The notes beneath the pieces are model-generated. The model had not been told where the DNA came from, did no database searches, and saw nothing but the letters and a program-made list of their open reading frames with translations. This document shows positions 21,303-33,001 of a DNA stretch of 64,000 bases, one piece after another (position 1 is the stretch's first letter; every line of letters starts with the position of its first letter). The DNA comes from Setomelanomma holmii (taxonomy: Eukaryota; Ascomycota; Dothideomycetes; Pleosporales; Phaeosphaeriaceae): positions 1 to 64,000 of the forward strand of contig ML978301.1 in NCBI GenBank assembly GCA_010015745.1, in the 5' to 3' direction. The position numbers and the translations under genes are program-made.

Positions 21303-23207
21303 GGGATGCCTACGTAGTAGTGGTAGAAGTATAGTGATATAGAACGTGTGATATGAAGCCAGCCTGAGTGTCTGTTGCGAAAGACGTATACGTGAAGTGA
21401 TGTATCTGGTACTTGAGTCAATCGGGCTCGTTCAAGATAATACCTAATTAAATGTCGCAAGCTCGCGCCCCGGACTCGCGAGATTGCGGACGTTGAGCAC
21501 TGCTACTATTTCTGCGCTACGAGAGCTTAACAATGGAGTAGTTATTGATATTGACGGAAGGATATGCATCACCTCGGACACGGACTTGGCTAAAAAGACA
21601 CTTGTCAGCTGCAGTGAATATGCCAGAATCACTCCCACTTTGTTTGATTTTGTCGCGGTCAAAATAGGGGGCAAAATGTGAACACATCGTACCCCGCCAT
21701 AGTACCGTATATATGCGAGATTTCAGCCGTGACAGATTTGGATGGACATCCACCCACTGGTACATATTAGCCTTGCTGTAGACATATGGCTCGGTGTTCT
21801 TCCTTAAGTAGAACTGTCAACAAACTTGATGTAGACTGGAAAGCACCTCCAGAAAGCTGTGGTGTGCTTTGTCAATCGCAAGAAAAACGACCTAGATAGA
21901 ATGACGAGATGTATGTATATAGGCGATCCACTGATCTGAGGAAGTGATGCGCGACAACGAGCCGCTTCGAAGAAGTGCTTTCAGCCTTCTTACAAGACAG
22001 TGCTGAACGTGCTTTCGATCTTCAGCATCGAGCAGACCTGGCATGGGCGATTTAGTGGACTCTGACGACGACCATGCCTTGGATCATAATATCCGCCGAT
22101 GAGGCCTTACGCGAACCACTCGATGGGAACACAGTATAGTAACGAAGTAATCTGGAAGCAAGTAGCCTGTGGTACGGCAGCCTTGTGGTTTCCACGAGTC
22201 AGGTGGAAGCGCTGAAGATGGAGTTGCGATGTTTTGTTCGAAGCTTGGCGATCTTGGGCTCGTGCTTCAATTATGCCTTGTCGAAACATCAGAACGCAGG
22301 GCTAGCTGGATTATGCAAGTAGTGCCGGACGAGATAACCGCGCGAGAAGCTGTCAGCACAAGGCGAGCCCTGGAGGGCTTGTACTTTCGATTCGATATTG
22401 CCTTGTCCTGATGCGCGCTTCCGTGAAGCACAATCTCTATCGTGGGTTGACACCTCGTCGCCGTTCTCGACAGCCGCAACTGGCGAGTTGCACGAATTCA
22501 ATATGGTGTTCTAGTTCTGGAAGGTTGGTCAGTGCAACCGATGAAGTGATGAGACTTCCCCACCGTTCTACAGTGGGATCTTGGCTGTAATATGAGCATT
22601 GCAACATGTCTAGGGCGAAGTCCGTTCATGGTGAGGCAACATGAGCTTTCGTTCAAAGCGCTTCGTCTGCACTATGGGGCTTGGTCGCTTATCGATGGTG
22701 AGCGAATCAGCTTCAACCCGACTGTCAGTAGTTGTGGGTAGACTAGTCGTAGATTAACCAGAGGCACGGAACATGAAACACCTGACCTTCCGCTTGGATA
22801 GTTGCATGTTTCTCGGATCTTGGCGCACAGCGGAAGTTATAAGGCTCGGTTGTAGACGATTTCTTGGCCACCGCTTAAAAGTGTTTCGTCTTTTGGTTGG
22901 GAGTTCCACACGACTCCTGTAATCTAGGAGAATGATGCCAAGGACGAAGAGACGTGTGCTGGCAGACCTTTATGGTAGCATGACGCATATCGTGCGGGTG
23001 GCTGAGCATGTTGAAATGGATAGGTCGATGAATATAGAAGAAACTTGATGAGATGAAAAGGATAATCCTCCTATGAACAAGATCCGTTTGTTGAGTCTTG
23101 AAAGAACTTGTTCGTATAAGTACTGCTGTGGTCGTAGCCTGAGGGACTCATCACAGACAGACACTCGATCCAGGTTCGCTTTAGTTGTTCTTTCGCTTCT
23201 CTTCATC
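21303..23207. other. Gene-poor region, 1.9 kb
   Basis: No frame longer than about 80 codons looks conserved. A 65-codon frame at 21484-21681 has a plausible codon pattern but no recognisable domain. The last part is presumably the promoter of the former AA9 gene. Confidence 0.5.
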
Positions 23208-23912
23208 ATGGTTAAGGCCGTTGGTCTTTTCGCGCTGCTTGTACCTCTAGGCGCCAATGCACATTACATCTTCAACCGTCTCATCGTGAACGGCGCTTCG
23301 ATTGGCGGCGAGTACGCCTATGTGCGCAAGAACAGCATCTCTTACAACCCCTCCATCCCCAGCGAGCTGATGAACAGCAACGACCTTCGCTGCAACAAGG
23401 GCGCCACCGCCGGTAACACCGCAACGTACACTGTCAAAGCTGGGGACAAATTGGGATTCAAGATGTTCAACAACGAGCTCGTCGAGCACCCCGGGCCGGG
23501 CTTCGTATACATCTCGAAAGCGCCTGGTGCCGTCAGAGACTACGATGGCTCTGGCGATTGGGTCAAGGCCATGGCCAGCGGCCTCAACAACCCCAGCTCA
23601 CCTGGGGTCGACACGTCCTGGGCCAGCTGGCAAAAGGACAGGCTCGAGTAGACCATTCAGCAGAACATCCCTGCTGGCGAATACCTCGTTCGTGTTGAGC
23701 ACATCGGTCTCCATGAGGTGCACGTCGGCAAGGCACAGTTCTACATCGAGTGCTACCAGCTCAAGATCGAGTCCAGTGGTACTGGTAAGCCGGGACCTAC
23801 CGTGAAGATCCCTGGTGTCTATTCTGCCAATGATCCAGGCATTGCGTTTAACAAATGGAACAATCCGAAGAGCTATACGATGCCGGGTCCAGCTGTGTGG
23901 AACGGACAGTAG
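23208..23912 (+). pseudogene. AA9 (GH61) lytic polysaccharide monooxygenase with internal stop
   Basis: Secreted copper enzyme family that oxidatively cleaves cellulose or related glucans. A signal peptide (MVKAVGLFALLVPLGANA) is followed directly by His19, the mature N-terminal His needed for the copper brace. Downstream are VKAGDKLGFKMFNNE, HPGPGFVYISKAP (second brace His region), WASWQKDRLE, GEYLVRVEHIGLHE and QFYIECYQLKIE with the expected Tyr. A single TAG at 23649-23651 (codon 148) interrupts the frame just before the conserved TIQQNIPAGEYL block, and the frame then runs intact to 23912. The protein before the stop lacks the C-terminal copper-site residues. A one-base assembly error or readthrough cannot be excluded. 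The short-form protein (about 235 codons) has no carbohydrate-binding module. Confidence 0.85.
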
Positions 23913-24485
23913 AGTCCTACATCTGTAAGGGCTGTGAGATGGTGTTGGCGAGGGTTGGTGGACGGAGTCGATGAGGCTGAAGGGGTGTCCAAGTATTTCT
24001 GTGTGGTTGTTCTTTCGAGAGCCCCAGCGGCTGCGCGTTCAGCGCACTTGTATAGTAAACTCTAAATGACCCGAAATGCATATTGCACAACTGATGTCTT
24101 TCCAGAGCGATGATGCATTTGCGGTGAGACGGGGCTTGTGTGACGTGGTGATGGAGTGGTGGAGTCGCTAAGCTAGCGCGCGCTGCCCGGGGCAACCACG
24201 ACCGAGTCGTAAACATTTCTCCCTGTTGAGACGTCACGCCGCCAAAGGCCTGCTTAGTTCTAGCACACTCCCATCATAACGCTCCCCGCTATGCACTGGG
24301 TGTGACTTCACCTCGCTGCTCTCACCAATTGCTACCACCGAACATCGTCACTCCTTGGGCCATTGTTCCATCGCGTCTCCAATCAGCGCCGCCTTTCGCT
24401 CTCCACACCGCATGCCGACGGACCGCTACATGCACCAACTGAGTTGCAGGCCAACCCACACGACGTAATAACTCGATAATTGGAA
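23913..24485. other. Intergenic; upstream region of CYK3
   Basis: Nothing coding recognised. It should contain the CYK3 promoter and the 3' region of the AA9 relic. Confidence 0.5.
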
Positions 24486-27400
24486 ATGGCAGTCGGGCAG
24501 GAGCTGCCGACGCGCTTTCCATGTTGGTGTAAAGCCGTATATTCTTGGGGTGGAGAGGTGAGTTGAGATGGAAGCGATCGTTTGCTGCTGCACCTTACCT
24601 GACCGCTCTTGACAGACAAAACGCGATCTTGGTTTCATAGAAGGCGACCTAATCGAGGTGCTCAACGCTGGCGATGGATCATGGTGGATGGGCCGTTTGA
24701 AGCGCGACAGGCGCATGGTTGGACTATTCCCATCAAACTTCGTGGAGCTGCTCAGCGAAGACTATCAGCCATGGAGTCGCCAGGGCAGCGCAGGAAGCAT
24801 CGCCTCGAGGCAGAACAGCGCCGTGGAGCCGCCTAAGCCAACACCGCAAAAGTCGAAAAGCATGTTCAGGAAGCCCTTCACGGCTTATGCAGCTGCAGCT
24901 TCCCCGAACCCGGCTGCAGCAGCGCGAGAACGACTGAAGACGGCAAGCGGAGTGCCATCGCCCAATGGTAGTATCAAGACGAAACTGTCGCCATATTCGT
25001 CCATGAAGAGGTCGTCGACCGAGAGCCGCGAGTCCCCGTCACCAGCTCCCAGCAGAGCACCCTCGAATCTGCGCGCCGTGTCGCCCCGACCACCACCAGC
25101 CCGACGGCCCATCTCTCGTGCAGTGTCGCCGGCACCGTCACGACACGGCTCACACAATCGTGCACGCTCTCCTGCACCGCTATCGCAATATCAGCAACAT
25201 GCTCGAGCTGTCTCTCCGGCGCCCCCAGTGCAACATTACAATCACCGGGCGGTATCGCCTGCACCACCTCAGCAATATCACGAACAGTACAGAGCAGTAT
25301 CACCTGCGCCCCCAACGCAGTATCACGACCAGTACAGGGCAGCGTCAGCACTGGCGCCCAGGGACTATCATGACCAGTATCGAGCCGCTTCGCCAGCGCC
25401 CCCGACCAATTACCAACGATATGCGCGAGCAGCTTCTCCAGCACCATCATTCCAATATCAGAAGAATCATTCACGAGCCGTCTCTCCTGCTCCGTCTTTC
25501 CAACAGCACTCACGAGCGCCATCGCCTGCACCATCATTTCAATATCGAGCATATGATCGAGGCCCATCCCCATCACCATATCAGATGCAGTTGGATCAAA
25601 GCCGGAGTCCATCGCCTGCCCCATACGAATGCCAAAATCAACAAGTGCTGGAATCTCCTCCTCCACCACCGCCTCCTCATCGCGTCGCGTACCAGCCCAG
25701 TCGAGCCCCATCTCCAGCTCCTCCACAACATAGTGGTTACCACACGCCCGAGCCACCCTCTCCGGATCCGCGAGGCCATAGTAAGGGCAACTTTACTCCA
25801 TCGCCTCTGACAACGGCTATGAATGATGTCATGTCATCCTTGCAGGATATGACCATGTCAAGGAGCGCAAACTCGCCTGATGATCCGGCAACCCCATCGC
25901 AGCCATGGTCGCCAGACGCCTTTGATCAGGTCTATCAAGCGTCAGCGAAGAAAGTCCGCGCCCAGTCAGCACTGGAGGTCGTGAGCCAACCTGGTCAAGA
26001 TGATGTGGAACTTGACGAAGAAGGCATACCAAATGTCAATAACTATGTCAAGCGCATGGAGAGTCGGCTGCGACGGATGCAACAGTTGGAGAAAGAGAAG
26101 AACACCGAGCCCTTCATGTCAAAGGATCAAGATGGACAGCCGCCTCCTGTACCTCTCAAGAACTCATCGTACCAACGAGCAGGGTCGGCCATGGGTGAAG
26201 TGGATACAGCTGTGGAACGAAAGGGCTCGAAGTTGCTCCAACATCGAAAGTCAGCTTACGACGTTGGGCGCAATGTGCTGGGCCGCACATTCACCAGCAA
26301 GACGAACTCGACGACGACAACACACACCAGCGCCAGCACCAACCCGAGTCTGATGTCTGGTCATTCTGCTACGAACATGAGTGCTACCAGTGCAGGAAGT
26401 TACTACCGGAAGAAATTTGGAAAAGAAGACCCCAGACCAAAGAGCATGGTAGAAGCTCGAGACGCAGGAGGCAGAGGGTTTGGGTTTGATGATGGAAGAC
26501 CCGAGACACCTTTTACTGGCGTTACCTACCATTCAAGCCATGCTTCTCGCTCAAGACCCAGTTCAAGTCACCAGCAGCAAGAAGTTGGCACACCTGCAAC
26601 GGAAGGGTCAGACCCTCTTGGTGGACTGGTGCAGCCGAAGGCAAAGCGCAGTGGATTCTTCCGAAAGATGATCGACACTGCAAAGACACAAGCCGCCAAC
26701 GCCCGTAGTACGATTGCTGCAGGATCAATCAGCCGACCCGGTTCGCGAGCTGCGAGCCGAGCCGCGAGTCGCGCTGCTAGCCGCCTTGATAACAATGGTC
26801 CAACGGCAATTGAGGGGCGGTCGACAGCGCAATCGAATCATGCTGCCAAGGACATGGGATTGGGCTCAATTGACTGGGTACAGGTTCGGCGCGATGTCAA
26901 CCGGTCGAATTCTCTCAGCCAAAACGAGAGGACGGACCGCGCAGAGCGCAGTCAAATGCTCGATTATCCAGTACTCCAACCGATCGATATTCTTTACGAG
27001 TCCGCTGAAGGTGACGAAGGCCTTGATGGGTTGCCGATTGCAGAGCCTACCGACTTCCAAGCCGTCAGTCTCGCACACGTTGACAAGAGCGCTCGATTCA
27101 TCAACAGCATCCCGCTCGGCACAGTACCCGCAGCTTTAGCCCAAGGCTACGTGTGTCGACCGTATCGAAGCGATATACAACGTCTGAGGGCCATCTTCAC
27201 TTGGGTCAGTGAACGCATCTCATGGGAAGAGGACTTCGAGGGTGAGATGGACACTCGCCATGTCCTTCAGAGCAAGCGCGGCTGCTCACAAGAAATTGCG
27301 ATGGTTGTTGCGGAGATGTGTGCATCTGTTGGACTTCATGCTGAGGTCGTTCGAGGGTATCTGAAGACTCCTGGAGAACCCCTGGACCTGGACAGTGTGG

Positions 27401-28582
27401 CACGGCCAAATCACTTCTGGAATGCAGTCATTGTCGAAGGCGAGTGGCGCATGATGGATTGCTCACTTGCTGGGCCTACAAACCCGAAGCGCGCCCAGTA
27501 CTCTAATGCTGGTTCCAATGTAGCCGAAACCTGGTACTTCCTTGCTCGCCCGATGGAGATGTGCTACTCGCACGTACCTTTGCTCCCGGAGCAACAACAC
27601 ATTTGCCCGCCACAGCCCCACGAGGTTCTCATGGCCCTTCCATGCGCAACACCAACCTACTTCAAGCATGGATTGCACATGGTCGAATTCGACACGAGCC
27701 TGCTGTGTCTTGACAATCTAGAGATGGCCCATGTCTACATCAGCGTTCCAGAGGATGTGGAGTGTGTCGCTGAGGTGGAAGCTCGAGCATACTCTCAGGA
27801 TATGGACGGCGACTACTTTGAAAGCGGTGACTTTGTTCGGAAGCCTGCCCTTGCCCAAGCGGAATGGTACGGAGGTCAAAAGCGATACACAGTCAAGGCA
27901 CTTCTGCCCGGCGACGAAGGTCACGGCGTGCTAAAGATCTATGCCGGACCAAGAGGCCTAATGGTAAGTCCATGAATCTTCTGCAGTCGATTCCAACTAA
28001 CCTTCGCAGCATTCGAATAAGCTCAATCCCCATGCCCTAGCTCTTGGTCTTCCAATGACGCACTCCGGTAGCAACCCACCATACTCCTTCTTGACGTTGC
28101 ATCCTACGCCGCATGCGCAGAGACACGATCTCTATGTCGCGCAGCCTCAATGCGTCAACATCGCGCTCAACAACACATTCGTCTTCTGCATCCGCCAACA
28201 TCCTGCTTCTCTAAATCGATCTCCCGAGCCAAGTCCCGCCATGCATGGGCGTGCTTCGCCAAACCCATTTGCTCGACCCGCCTCTGCCATGAGCATGCAG
28301 AGCATATCAGCAAGTGGTTCAAATTATACGAACCCATCTCAAGCTTCGACTGGCTCCTCCGGAAGCAATAGCACGAAGCCCGCGAAGTTGGCTATTCAGA
28401 CACCTTCTGGCAAGATCATCCGGCTTACACGGAAAAGCGAGCATATGAGTAGTACCAATGACGCAGATGGGACCGCGTGGGAAACAGTAATCAAGATTGG
28501 GGAGAAGGGCACGTGGCGAGGCCTGGTTCTTGCCGACCGGAGCGCAAGGTGGTGTGTATTTGCGCAGTGGGAGTGTGCTTGA
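24486..28582 (+). CDS. CYK3: Cytokinesis protein 3-like: SH3 plus transglutaminase-like domain
   Basis: Three exons (24486-24557, 24616-27963, 28010-28582; introns 58 and 46 nt) give 1330 aa. The SH3 domain spans residues about 12-70 and is split by intron 1: CKAVYSWGGE joins TKRDLGFIEGDLIEVL, then GSWWMGRL and GLFPSNFVEL. Next is a long disordered region with SPAP repeats (listed separately). The transglutaminase-like core lies at about 860-1060, with Cys914 (RGCSQE), His957 (PNHFWN) and Asp972 (MMDCS) in the usual order. The C-terminal region follows with further Ser/Pro linkers. In yeasts Cyk3 acts at the division site, promoting primary septum formation and ring constriction. Upstream exon 1 was found because the uninterrupted frame lacked the first half of the SH3 domain. 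Confidence 0.93.
25066..25640 (+). repeat. Degenerate coding repeat, RA(V/A/P)SPAP units
   Basis: About a dozen copies of a motif such as RAVSPAP or RAASPAP, separated by 8-15 residues rich in Gln, His and Tyr (for example QQYHEQY, TQYHDQY), lie in the middle of the CYK3 product. DNA copies are diverged. Each unit carries a Ser-Pro site, a potential CDK or MAP-kinase target, and PxxP cores that could bind SH3 domains. Confidence 0.85.
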
Positions 28583-28942
28583 GTCCTCTGTGCGAACGCG
28601 TGTTGTTCAACGACGTGTACGACTATGAGGGAATGTTTTGAAGCTGCGTAATATCTGGCGTTTCGTGATCCCGGTCGCATACTACATCGCATGGCGTTTG
28701 TAGCAGATTGAGATGAATGAATGACAGACCCATTCAGTATTTGGTACAGCATAACTTCTGGAGCTTGCGTAGGCCTCAATGACTCCAGAGTACCAGATCC
28801 CAGGAATCCGCTCACATTGAAGCCTGTCTGTCCTCAGCACTTACCGCACTCTTCAAGTCACGGACTCAACTTGGGCTGAGGATCTCCAGACTGAAGTTTG
28901 GCATTCATTTGCGGGTGGCGCCAGCCAAGGGACGAGTCGTAC
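28583..28942. other. Intergenic, CYK3 to GUS1
   Basis: Contains the CYK3 3' end and the GUS1 leader. An unrecognised small 5' exon of GUS1 could lie here; none was convincing. Confidence 0.4.
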
Positions 28943-31082
28943 ATGCCAAGCCTGTTTATCGATACCGGTAATGAGCTCGATTTGCCCCACTACGACTCAT
29001 CCCCCACCACAACTTTTCCAACCGCCAGCAACACCTCGAAATTTCAAAATAGAAACCTAAAGGCAATCGCGGTATTCAAGATGGACGGCCAAATCGCTGA
29101 GTGGAAGTCACGTGCCGAGGCATTCAAGCCTCTCAACTTGAAGGCTATCGAGCCCTCGCTCCAAGAACTAGACGCTCACCTCACACTCCGCAGCCATATT
29201 GTGGGATACACGATCTCGGATGCCGACACCACTGTTTGGGGCGTATTACGCGGGAATCGCGTCGCCCACGCGTTCATCAAGCAGAACCTTATGCCAAATC
29301 TCTGCCGCTGGTTCAAATACATCGAAGAGGCATACCCTCAGAGTGTTGTCGTTGTCCCGGCTGCGAAAGGCAAGGATGGAGCTAAAGAAGGCAAGGAGAA
29401 GAATGACGACGCAAACTACGACATTGGACTGCAAGATGTGAGAGACGGAACCGGCATCGTCACCAGATTCCCGCCTGAGCCTTCGTAAGTGCTGGACTTG
29501 AAATTGCAGATTCGGCAAGGGCTGAATGGACTCACGACACTGTGCCGCTAATGCGCGGATTTGTAATTGCTGACGATGCTGCAGAGGGTACCTCCACATT
29601 GGCCACGCGAAGGCCGCCCTACTCAACGACTACTTCGCACACGAGAGATACAAAGGCAAGTTGCTCCTTCGATTCGACGACACCAACCCCACCAAGGAGA
29701 AGCAGGAGTACCAAGATGCTATCGTGGAGGACTGCGCACTCCTGGGCATCCAACCAGATGCAGTTTCGTATACCAGCGACTGGTTCGAGGAGCTATACCA
29801 GCAATGCGTGCAGATGCTCAAGGACGGCATAGCATACGCAGACGACACGGAGCAGATGAAGATGCGTGATGAGCGTATGAACGGTATTGCGAGTGCACGC
29901 CGAGACTCGAGAGTGGAGGAGAATCTGGCCCGTTTCGAGGAGATGAAAAAGGGCAACGAGGAGGGCGTCAAATGGTGCATTCGCGCGAAGATGTCCGTCG
30001 ACAACCCCAACAAAGCCATGCGCGATCCCGTTATCTACCGCTGCAACCCCAAGGCCCACCATCGCACGGGAGACAAGTGGAAGATCTACCCAACCTACGA
30101 CTTTTGCTGCCCCGTGGTCGATGCGATCGAGGGCGTAACCCACGCTCTGCGAACGACCGAGTACAACGACCGCGATCCTCAATACCAGTGGTTCATCGAG
30201 AATCTCAAGCTGCGCAAGGTCTACAACTGGGGCTTTTCGCGCCTCAACTTCGTTCGCACTGTCCTTTCCAAGCGTAAGTTGACCAAAATTGTCGATGCCG
30301 GCATCGTCTGGGGTTGGGACGACCCGCGCATGCCAACAGTCCGTGGTGTTCGCCGTCGCGGTGCCGTCATCCCTGCTCTCCGCGAATTTATCCTCAAGCA
30401 AGGTCCGTCGAAGAACATCGTGAACCAAGATTGGTTCGCTTTTTGGGCCACGAACAAGAAGCATATCGAACCTACCGCTGCGCGATTCACCGCTATTGAC
30501 GAAGACGCCAAGGTTCCAGTCACTATCATCGGCGCACGTGAAGGTGTTCTCACCGAAGATAAGCCCAAGCACGCGAAGTACGACCTCGGCAACAAGAAAG
30601 TTGTTTTCAGCTCAAACGTGATCCTGGAGCAAGCCGATGCCGCGTCATTCGCGCAGGACGAGGAAATCACGCTCATGAACTGGGGCAACGCTATCGTCCG
30701 CAAGATCAGCCATTCGCTCAACCCTCTCAAGTTGAAGACAATTACCGGCCTTGAGCTCGAGCTTCACCTTCAAGGTGACGTGAAAAAGACAAGCAAGAAG
30801 GTTACATGGCTCAGCGCTGACCAGAACTTGATCCCGATAGAGCTGGTAGACTTCGACTATCTGATTACCAAGGATAAACTCGAGAGCGATGATACACTGG
30901 AGGACTTCCTGAACCCTCATACCGAAACAAGGACAAAGGCATTGGCCGATTGTAATGTGGCAGACCTCAAGGTGGACGATATCGTGCAATTTGATAGAAA
31001 GGGCTTCTTCCGCATCGACAAGGCCTTCGCACACAACGAGCCAGTGGTAGCCTTCCAGATCCCGACTGGCAAAAGCAAGTAG
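28943..31082 (+). CDS. GUS1: Cytosolic glutamyl-tRNA synthetase
   Basis: Charges tRNA-Glu with glutamate in the cytosol. Two exons, 28943-29484 and 29585-31082 (100 nt intron), give 679 aa. Residues about 1-160 form a GST-like N-terminal domain (ELDAHLTLRSHIVGYTISDA), the part that binds Arc1-type cofactors in yeast. The catalytic domain starts at the exon join: FPPEPS then GYLHIGHAKA (HIGH motif), with LLLRFDDTNP and VLSKRKLTK (KMSKS-equivalent), followed by the beta-barrel anticodon-binding part typical of eukaryotic GluRS/GlnRS. The start is uncertain: the frame is open from 28895 and the first ATG is at 28943, while some relatives have a longer N terminus, so a short upstream exon is possible. 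It is in the same orientation as CYK3. Confidence 0.92.
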
Positions 31083-32180
31083 AGTGTTCTGAAGCCAGAC
31101 AGGCTGTAGTTTCAGGCGAATCTTGACGATGAGGACGGTGATGCGGATATCCTCCGGTGGTATGGTAGTGTAGCATAGAGCATGAAATTATGACTGATGA
31201 GCCGATGTGGTCGGCCACATAATACGAGAGTGCTTCAAGTCGTAATCTCAGAATGCTTTTATACAACTGCCTGTTCGTCCTCACCGTCTGATGGCCCAAT
31301 CGATTGGTGTCGGCAGAATGGTCTGTGTATATCCAGGCCTCAGTTTAGCCAGATTCCACAGCTGTAAGGCCTCGCAACTATTACATCACCGTAAAGCTTC
31401 TGCGGCTCCTCTCCGCCTCTCTACATCTCTCTCAGCGTGAATTTAGTCTCGAGGGAATACTTCTCTGACTTCCTGACCATCTCACAGAAGTTTTGCTGTG
31501 TGGTGTCGCACAGAACCAAACGTTTGTAATGTCATCTGCCAATGACTTGAATACGTCCACAGAGGATTGAACCCAGTCAAAATTAGGCTTGGAGGTTCTG
31601 AGATGAAGTCTATGTCTCTGTACGGTCATTGGTGATGTACAGAGCAGTGTGCCTAGTGTCTTGGCGCACATCCGGAGGTGACTTTCTGAAAGTCATCACA
31701 ACCCATTTCAAGCTCGACGCCACATCTCCCACTTGCGTCCCCAACACGAACTGCGCAAGATCTAATGAGGTTCTCTGTGTTATTGCAAGCTCGATAACGT
31801 TATCGCAAGCATACCAGGTAGCCTGGGAGGGAACCACTTGCATATATCTCCAGCACCTACCATCACGTTCAAATACGAAGACAGCTACCATAAATCAGCT
31901 TTAGCGTCTCGCCAAGGGACGACAATTCTCCTTAACGAACTGCCGGGTATCCCGCACCATCATGGTGGTTTGTCACAATGCTTGTAAAAAGGGGGGCGAC
32001 TACTAGGGTGAAAACGTCGCACCAAATTGGCAAAGTCAAGTCGTAAGCATTTCGATAGAAAGCTTAAATGTTCCGAAAGAAGCTTAATTGCTTGAAATAG
32101 GTACTAAATTCTTTACCACCTTGAAGCCAGACCCAAGTCACCTGCGCTCGAAGGTTGTACGGTTATTGTCGCAACCAAGC
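31083..32180. other. Intergenic, about 1.1 kb, no gene recognised
   Basis: A 91-codon plus frame (31629-31904) and an opposing minus frame (31610-31891) overlap almost entirely; neither shows a domain. The stretch just before 32181 is AT-rich and is the likely permease promoter. Confidence 0.5.
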
Positions 32181-32824
32181 ATGCCCACATCCGTTCCAGC
32201 AGACCCCGAAAAGGGTGCTCGCACTCTTGACGATCCTACCATCTCAAATAGTTCCAGTCACGGTACAGGAAGAGGCCAAGCCAGTGAGTTGAAGGGTTTT
32301 GCGGGATTGTCGTTGAAACTCGAAGCAAAATTTGGGCTCGAAGCTCGTGGATTAGAACGTGTTCCTGAGAGCGAAAGAGACCGCAAGGTGCGCACATCCG
32401 ATTATGTTCAGATGTGTCTCATCTGGTTCTCGGCGAACATGACACTAAACAATCTTGCTTTGGGCTTGCTGGGACCGACAGTCTTCTTCCTGGGATTAAA
32501 GGATTCCATGATACCCGGTGTCTTTGGGGCTATCTTTGGCTCCGCTTGCGCGGTGTACATCTCGACTTTTGGACCCTTGTCTGGGTGTAGTACTCTGGTA
32601 CGTTTGATGCACAACTATCGATCATGATAGTAGGCCAACTGCTGATATCACAACCACAGGTCATCGCACGCTACACAATGGGCTGGTGGCCCTCCAAAAT
32701 CTGCGGAGCTCTCACCATCGTCATCATGCTCGGCTACGGTCTTGTAGACTGCCTGCTTGCCGGTCAAACACTGCGGAGCGCTAAATGTACTTTATTTGTC
32801 GTATGTGAAGAGCATCATATATAG
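32181..32824 (+). pseudogene. Truncated NCS1 purine-cytosine permease (Fcy2-like), N-terminal third only
   Basis: Two exons, 32181-32597 and 32660-32824 (62 nt intron), encode 193 aa. The sequence is a well-kept N terminus of the fungal purine-cytosine permease family: a cytoplasmic leader (MPTSVPADPEKG), SERDRKVRTSDYVQMCLIWF, NLALGLLGPTVFFLGL, YISTFGPLSGC, and after the splice VIARYTMGWWPSKICG and GYGLVDCLLAGQTL. It then loses homology at about 32,780 and stops at 32822-32824. Full-length relatives are around 500 aa with about 12 membrane spans; only about four remain. No downstream piece is seen before the convergent sulfatase gene at 33002, so the rest was deleted or replaced. Any product would not transport. 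Confidence 0.85.
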
Positions 32825-33001
32825 GCTCGAATGCTAGCGGGTGAATCTGAAGAACCACGGAAACATATCGTTCGACGAACGAGAACCTATGCGCACAATG
32901 CATCCCGCCTTTTGATGCGCCAATACTCCGTGGAAATACTCCAGCCCTAAGATGCCGTTTCCTTCCATGCCATATACAATTCAACTTTTACCGAACCACT
33001 T

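Noticed and set aside
23610..23651. Intron removing the AA9 stop codon (GT near 23,607 to the TAG)
   Set aside because: It would delete the conserved WASWQKD segment that relatives encode, so a true nonsense mutation is more likely.
24974..25756. 260-codon minus frame and 230-codon plus frame inside CYK3
   Set aside because: Both are by-products of the repetitive SPAP-encoding DNA in other frames and show no domain.
28898..28942. Upstream start for glutamyl-tRNA synthetase at 28898
   Set aside because: The codon is TTG, and the 15 residues before ATG 28943 have no N-terminal domain character.
29793..30572. 259-codon minus frame opposite glutamyl-tRNA synthetase
   Set aside because: Antisense shadow of a highly conserved coding region; no motif of its own.
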